A program made the translations under genes and the position numbers. From Streptomyces anulatus (GTDB lineage: Bacteria > Actinomycetota > Actinomycetes > Streptomycetales > Streptomycetaceae): a stretch of 64,000 nucleotides of DNA. How positions within the stretch are numbered: position 1 is the first letter of the stretch; each line of letters begins with the position of its first letter. This document shows positions 61,601-64,000 of this stretch, in pieces. A model generated the notes under the pieces. It saw only the letters and a list, made by a program, of their open reading frames with translations. It was not told the DNA's origin and made no database searches. The stretch covers positions 372,001-436,000 of the forward strand of contig NZ_JOEZ01000003.1 in the NCBI RefSeq assembly GCF_000721175.1, written 5' to 3'.

Positions 61601-64000
61601 GCGGGACAGGCGCCACGCCATGTGCCGTGCACCGTTCTTTCCCTCGACAACACCGACCGGGCCCTGCTCTACCAGGCCCACCAGGTCAGCGACTGGGTCG
61701 TCACCATCGACAGGGCCCTGGGCCTGGAGTACTTCGACCACGCCGGACAACACGACCGACCCGAGTACGTCATCGACTACGCGCCCTCGCTGGACAGCGG
61801 CCTCGGCCACCAGATCATGGTCAGCTCGAACTCGGTCGACGAACTGCGCACCCTGCTCGGACCGACCGCCCAGCAGCACGGGCTCGACGTCGAACAGCGC
61901 CACCTCAACACCTTCTTCGAGCAACTGCGCCTGCTCTCCGGCAACCTCGCCTTCAAGCTGGCCTCAACCGCCCCCACCCAGCGCACTGAAGTGCTCGGCC
62001 TGGCCCTGGCCCGCCTCTACCTGGACTACCAGGACGCACTGCGCAACCAGATCGTCGTCCCCCTGGACGCCCACCCCGAGCTGTACGCCGAAGTCCGCCG
62101 TCAGGCCCAGGAACTCGGCGACGCCCTCTCCTTCCAGCGCAGCGACCTCGCCCTGTTCCACCTCGACGCGCGGACCCGGACCATCACCTGCCGCCTCGTC
62201 GAGGTCAAGTGCTACACCGCGCTCGACGACATCGGCGCCTACCAGCGGCTCAAGGCCAAGGTCACTCAGCAGCTGGGACGGAGCCAGACCGTCCTCACCG
62301 AGTCCTTCGATCCGGCCCACAGCACCCCAGACCGGGTGGACCGGCCGGTCAAGAACCTGGCCCTCGGCTCCCTGCTCCGCTTCTACCTGGAGCGGGCGGC
62401 ACGCCACGGGACCATGGGGCACGCCCCCAAGGCGGCGGCCCACGCCCTGCTCGACAACCTCGACGACGGCTACGCCCTCCACTTCACCCGCAGCGGCCTG
62501 GTCTTCGACCTCGCCCGCGAGGGAACCGACCGCGAACTCGACGACGAGGTGGAGTTCCACCGCATCGGCAGCGATCTGATCACTGAGCTGATCAACGCGA
62601 TTCCCACTGTTCGGCCGGGTGTAACCGTGCCTACGGGCCTAGCCGTTGAGGAGGAAGACGGAGCGGCCACCGCTCCCACCCTGGCACTGTCGCAGTTGGC
62701 TGTGCCACGGCTCCCCGACGCCGAGTTCCAGGCACCTGACGTACAGGACGAGCTGGATGCCCAAGATGCCCAGGAGGAAGACCGCGAGCAGGCCGGCGGG
62801 GGCAGGGCAGCGACCATCCTCGACACGGACGAAGTCGCGAACGGCAACGAGCCCACGCCACTCACCGCACCTGAGCGTGCGGGCCGTGAGACAGGTCCGG
62901 CCCAGTCCGTGGCAACTTTGACCATGCCTGCTTCCGACGCGGTGGGGGCGGTCCCGGTGTCTCCCTCTTCGGAAGGAACCTCATCGGCTGCCCCTCCTCC
63001 GGGCGGTACCGGAGAACCGCTGCGGACGGGCACCGTCCCTAAAAGCCAGGGCTTCCACGAGTCGCCGACCATCGATGCCCAGCCCACCTCTGTCACACCG
63101 GGATCGGCTTCACCAGAGGGCCTCCCTGAGATCTTCCTCGGCGTCACCCGCCCCTCCCCGCAACACGGTGTACTCGGCGAAGTGGCCGGCCGGAAAGTTG
63201 CGGTCGATCTCGACGAAACCCACACCATCAGCCTCTTCGGCGTCCAAGGCGGAGGCAAGAGCTACACCCTGGGCAGCATCATCGAGATGGCCTCACTGCC
63301 CGCTCCGTCGGTCAACGAACTTCCCCGCCCTCTCGCGACGGTGGTGTTCCACTACAGCCGCACCATGGACTACGCTCCGGAGTTCACTTCCATGGCGCGC
63401 GCAAATGATGACCCGGCGCAGCTCCAGGTCCTGAAGGAGCGCTACGGAGCCGAACCTCAAGCGCTTTCGGACGTGCTGCTGCTCGCCCCCGCCGACCAGG
63501 TCGCCGACCGCCGACGGGAATTCCCCGGCATCGATGTCCAGCCGCTCGCCTTCTCCTCCGCCGAACTCCAGGCATCGCACTGGCGCTTCCTCATGGGAGC
63601 GGTAGGCAACCAGTCAACGTACATCCGGCAGCTGACCCGCATCATGAAGTCGAACCGCAACGACCTGAACCTCGGCGTCATCCGGCAGGGCGTGGCCGAT
63701 TCCGGTATGCCCGACCACGTCAAGCAACTGGCCCAGGAGCGGCTCAACCTCGCCGAGGACTACATCGACGACAATGCCCGGCTCACCAGCCTCATTCGAC
63801 CCGGCCGACTGATCATTGTTGACCTCCGCGACGAGTACATCGAGAAGGACGAAGCACTCGGACTTTTCGTCGTCCTGATGCAGCTCTTCGCCGAGGCACG
63901 CAGCGGGGACGAACACTTCAACAAGCTGGTCGTCTTCGACGAAGCGCACAAGTACATCGATAGCCCGGACCTCGTCGCCGGTCTGGTCGAGACCGTCCGC
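58643..64000 (+). CDS. mad8: HerA/VirB4-like ATPase of the MADS-like system, 3' end outside window (at least 1786 aa)
   Basis: Open for 1786 codons to the right edge. The motor lies at the C-terminal end seen here: Walker A GVQGGGKSYT (1533-1542), a long insert, IRPGRLIIVDLRDEYIE, and Walker B LVVFDEAHKYI (1762-1772), as in HerA-type translocases. The preceding about 1500 residues are unassigned. One part (around residues 1180-1200, CRLVEVKCYTALDDIGAYQR) has a V-E-V-K core like PD-(D/E)xK nucleases and deserves attention. An acidic, low-complexity stretch (about 1365-1490) separates it from the motor. DptH of the phosphorothioate systems and ATP-binding MAD8 are the closest layouts I know. 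Starts one base before the previous stop ends. Confidence 0.8.
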   Translation, partial: MSSASTSNGLAEPTAKDLREALEGVLVPRLAKLVGERGAGHCMRVTEVEPELAAALVRRLRGALGPAATVCVLGTADDLAPGQPHHDTVVTSTKLVELRNRTEGDDGNGNSLPGPLLVFVPPGTRVSAEDSFGIATFEEVPLSDAYAQLADHLLDQVPERLRPGVDELLAVLRDQPGHRTGDRAIALYLLTLRTNDYRTQVAGAAVYHFGLVPDFELYTDPSLVKDRAERNRKLVGKLATSSRSERQRVLDLGLTDADFAGRLAGFATRCGLEDPATWTRRIVVDRENWSLSFGNWRVDERRRATVSIEVRELGLPAAGDNAEELQAHPALEAIVGQPYLLAGDKGVRDLAPRFTIEPSPLKVEGLDRFRVEIVSESGGPIGRIAHVTKGTRAKPDYKAPLRRLNKIDWEEGWHYLRITPLDAAGDALDIAPGAHGLPGGESERFYVVPEGEAEEPPERSAGRYDGIIQALRSLQFDALAARDDPARVNLTDVRWKIASARSPLRVLNARIHTAGSAEIRLSPQLVQLQQDLLARPQDTSLRRLVLRPDGTSETPVGPEEDLSLALTGRAAEAYDRYLATRYDYFAALCGQAGDVVDPDQLLVSEAVDFEVIRDELVAYTEAYAELVEAQSLQAERAGEGARGAALVGLARIQQTDCAAVTLTDGLGGRDTVLLISPTHPLRALWLATWSALGRDWAARLVGEDKRRVIAARDSFLQALSPLGFPFAVPRQDGRLMTAADNLTPYWAAYLPSETADPRGLLGRLTTALHLPAAGPRAAGALSGTAIADRIERYLRLHPYVRTLVMNVVNAGRAEIVADALLELQRRTSTRDLTYDIRLCVSDPEAPESGAALGELISTQSQFTSTAAEAFLHAAEGTRSAKLVYSVRSVEEFSEPGAEFDAHLTVLIDAFGGEQHGSVIRHDIAHAPVHGLVQPTSSTYEENEQQIVWRTMPRHGTALPAEDAEDLATLLSRLPGLLAGAAANVATAGQAPRHVPCTVLSLDNTDRALLYQAHQVSDWVVTIDRALGLEYFDHAGQHDRPEYVIDYAPSLDSGLGHQIMVSSNSVDELRTLLGPTAQQHGLDVEQRHLNTFFEQLRLLSGNLAFKLASTAPTQRTEVLGLALARLYLDYQDALRNQIVVPLDAHPELYAEVRRQAQELGDALSFQRSDLALFHLDARTRTITCRLVEVKCYTALDDIGAYQRLKAKVTQQLGRSQTVLTESFDPAHSTPDRVDRPVKNLALGSLLRFYLERAARHGTMGHAPKAAAHALLDNLDDGYALHFTRSGLVFDLAREGTDRELDDEVEFHRIGSDLITELINAIPTVRPGVTVPTGLAVEEEDGAATAPTLALSQLAVPRLPDAEFQAPDVQDELDAQDAQEEDREQAGGGRAATILDTDEVANGNEPTPLTAPERAGRETGPAQSVATLTMPASDAVGAVPVSPSSEGTSSAAPPPGGTGEPLRTGTVPKSQGFHESPTIDAQPTSVTPGSASPEGLPEIFLGVTRPSPQHGVLGEVAGRKVAVDLDETHTISLFGVQGGGKSYTLGSIIEMASLPAPSVNELPRPLATVVFHYSRTMDYAPEFTSMARANDDPAQLQVLKERYGAEPQALSDVLLLAPADQVADRRREFPGIDVQPLAFSSAELQASHWRFLMGAVGNQSTYIRQLTRIMKSNRNDLNLGVIRQGVADSGMPDHVKQLAQERLNLAEDYIDDNARLTSLIRPGRLIIVDLRDEYIEKDEALGLFVVLMQLFAEARSGDEHFNKLVVFDEAHKYIDSPDLVAGLVETVR

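Noticed and set aside
46678..64000. BREX type 2/Pgl system
   Set aside because: The NERD-kinase resembles PglW, but no PglZ phosphatase, PglX-type methylase or PglY is present; an S subunit and a HerA-like ATPase are, which fits MADS better.
1..64000. CRISPR arrays, tRNA or rRNA genes, integrase or attachment sites
   Set aside because: None found by reading; no regularly spaced repeats, no tRNA-like cloverleaf with a CCA end, and no tyrosine or serine recombinase motifs.

Overview
The window is very GC-rich, with strong codon-position bias, frequent GTG and TTG starts, four-base ATGA overlaps and Streptomyces-type conjugation proteins (DUF317, DUF4913, a DUF6112-like pilin, an SCO6880-like protein). 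It therefore looks like a Streptomyces or close relative, and like a mobile element (conjugative plasmid or integrative conjugative element) carrying cargo. No integrase, replication initiator, rRNA, tRNA or CRISPR array is visible, so plasmid and integrated element cannot be told apart.

Layout. (1) 1-1.4 kb: the C-terminal end of a relaxase running in from the left, then a small zinc-ribbon protein, both on the plus strand. (2) 1.55-17.3 kb, minus strand: one compact operon for a ribosomally made, post-translationally modified peptide (RiPP). A 36-codon precursor gene ending in His-Arg-Cys (17112-17222) is followed by a leaderless substrate-binding protein, a 2-oxoglutarate/Fe(II) oxygenase, an E1-like enzyme with an RRE-like leader-binding domain, an MFS exporter, a cobalamin-dependent radical SAM C-methyltransferase with its DUF5825 partner, an ATP-grasp enzyme, an ABC-F ribosome-protection ATPase, an ABC ATPase/GNAT fusion, an O-carbamoyltransferase and an SGNH esterase. 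I do not recognise this gene combination as a described RiPP class. It is bounded by a transposase remnant (17.75-18.0 kb) and a truncated small gene (about 1.5 kb). (3) 18.1-43.4 kb, minus strand: a type IV secretion/conjugation module (VirB1-like hydrolase, VirB2-like pilin, VirB8-, VirB6-, VirB3/4- and VirB4-like proteins, a frameshifted VirD4 coupling protein, a second relaxase-like protein) mixed with many accessory genes. (4) 44-64 kb: a defence island with a solitary DNA methyltransferase facing a NucS/DUF5655-like nuclease, an AIPR-family protein, and a methylase, specificity subunit, NERD-kinase-ATPase, unknown protein and HerA-like ATPase. That order matches the methylation-associated defence system (MADS: mad2, mad5, mad6, mad7, mad8). 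The last gene runs off the right edge.

Main observations beyond gene naming. About ten functionally unrelated proteins of the conjugation block end in the same kind of tail: an (R/Q)xxAALxxS-like motif followed by 20-45 disordered residues rich in Ala, Pro, Ser and Arg. The bearers include a RelE-like toxin, a helicase-free DnaB N-domain protein and a relaxase-like protein, which makes a shared type IV secretion signal an attractive hypothesis. Three of the accessory units are preceded by the same 51-bp element with invariant blocks at invariant spacing. Several genes in the conjugation block (VirD4-like, cytosine methyltransferase, a small zinc protein) carry single-base frameshifts, reflecting either decay of the element or assembly errors.

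How the parts fit: the relaxase and secretion genes would move the element, the RiPP operon would supply a modified peptide with its own export and ribosome protection, and the right-hand genes would protect the host from phage. All functions are inferred from sequence alone.
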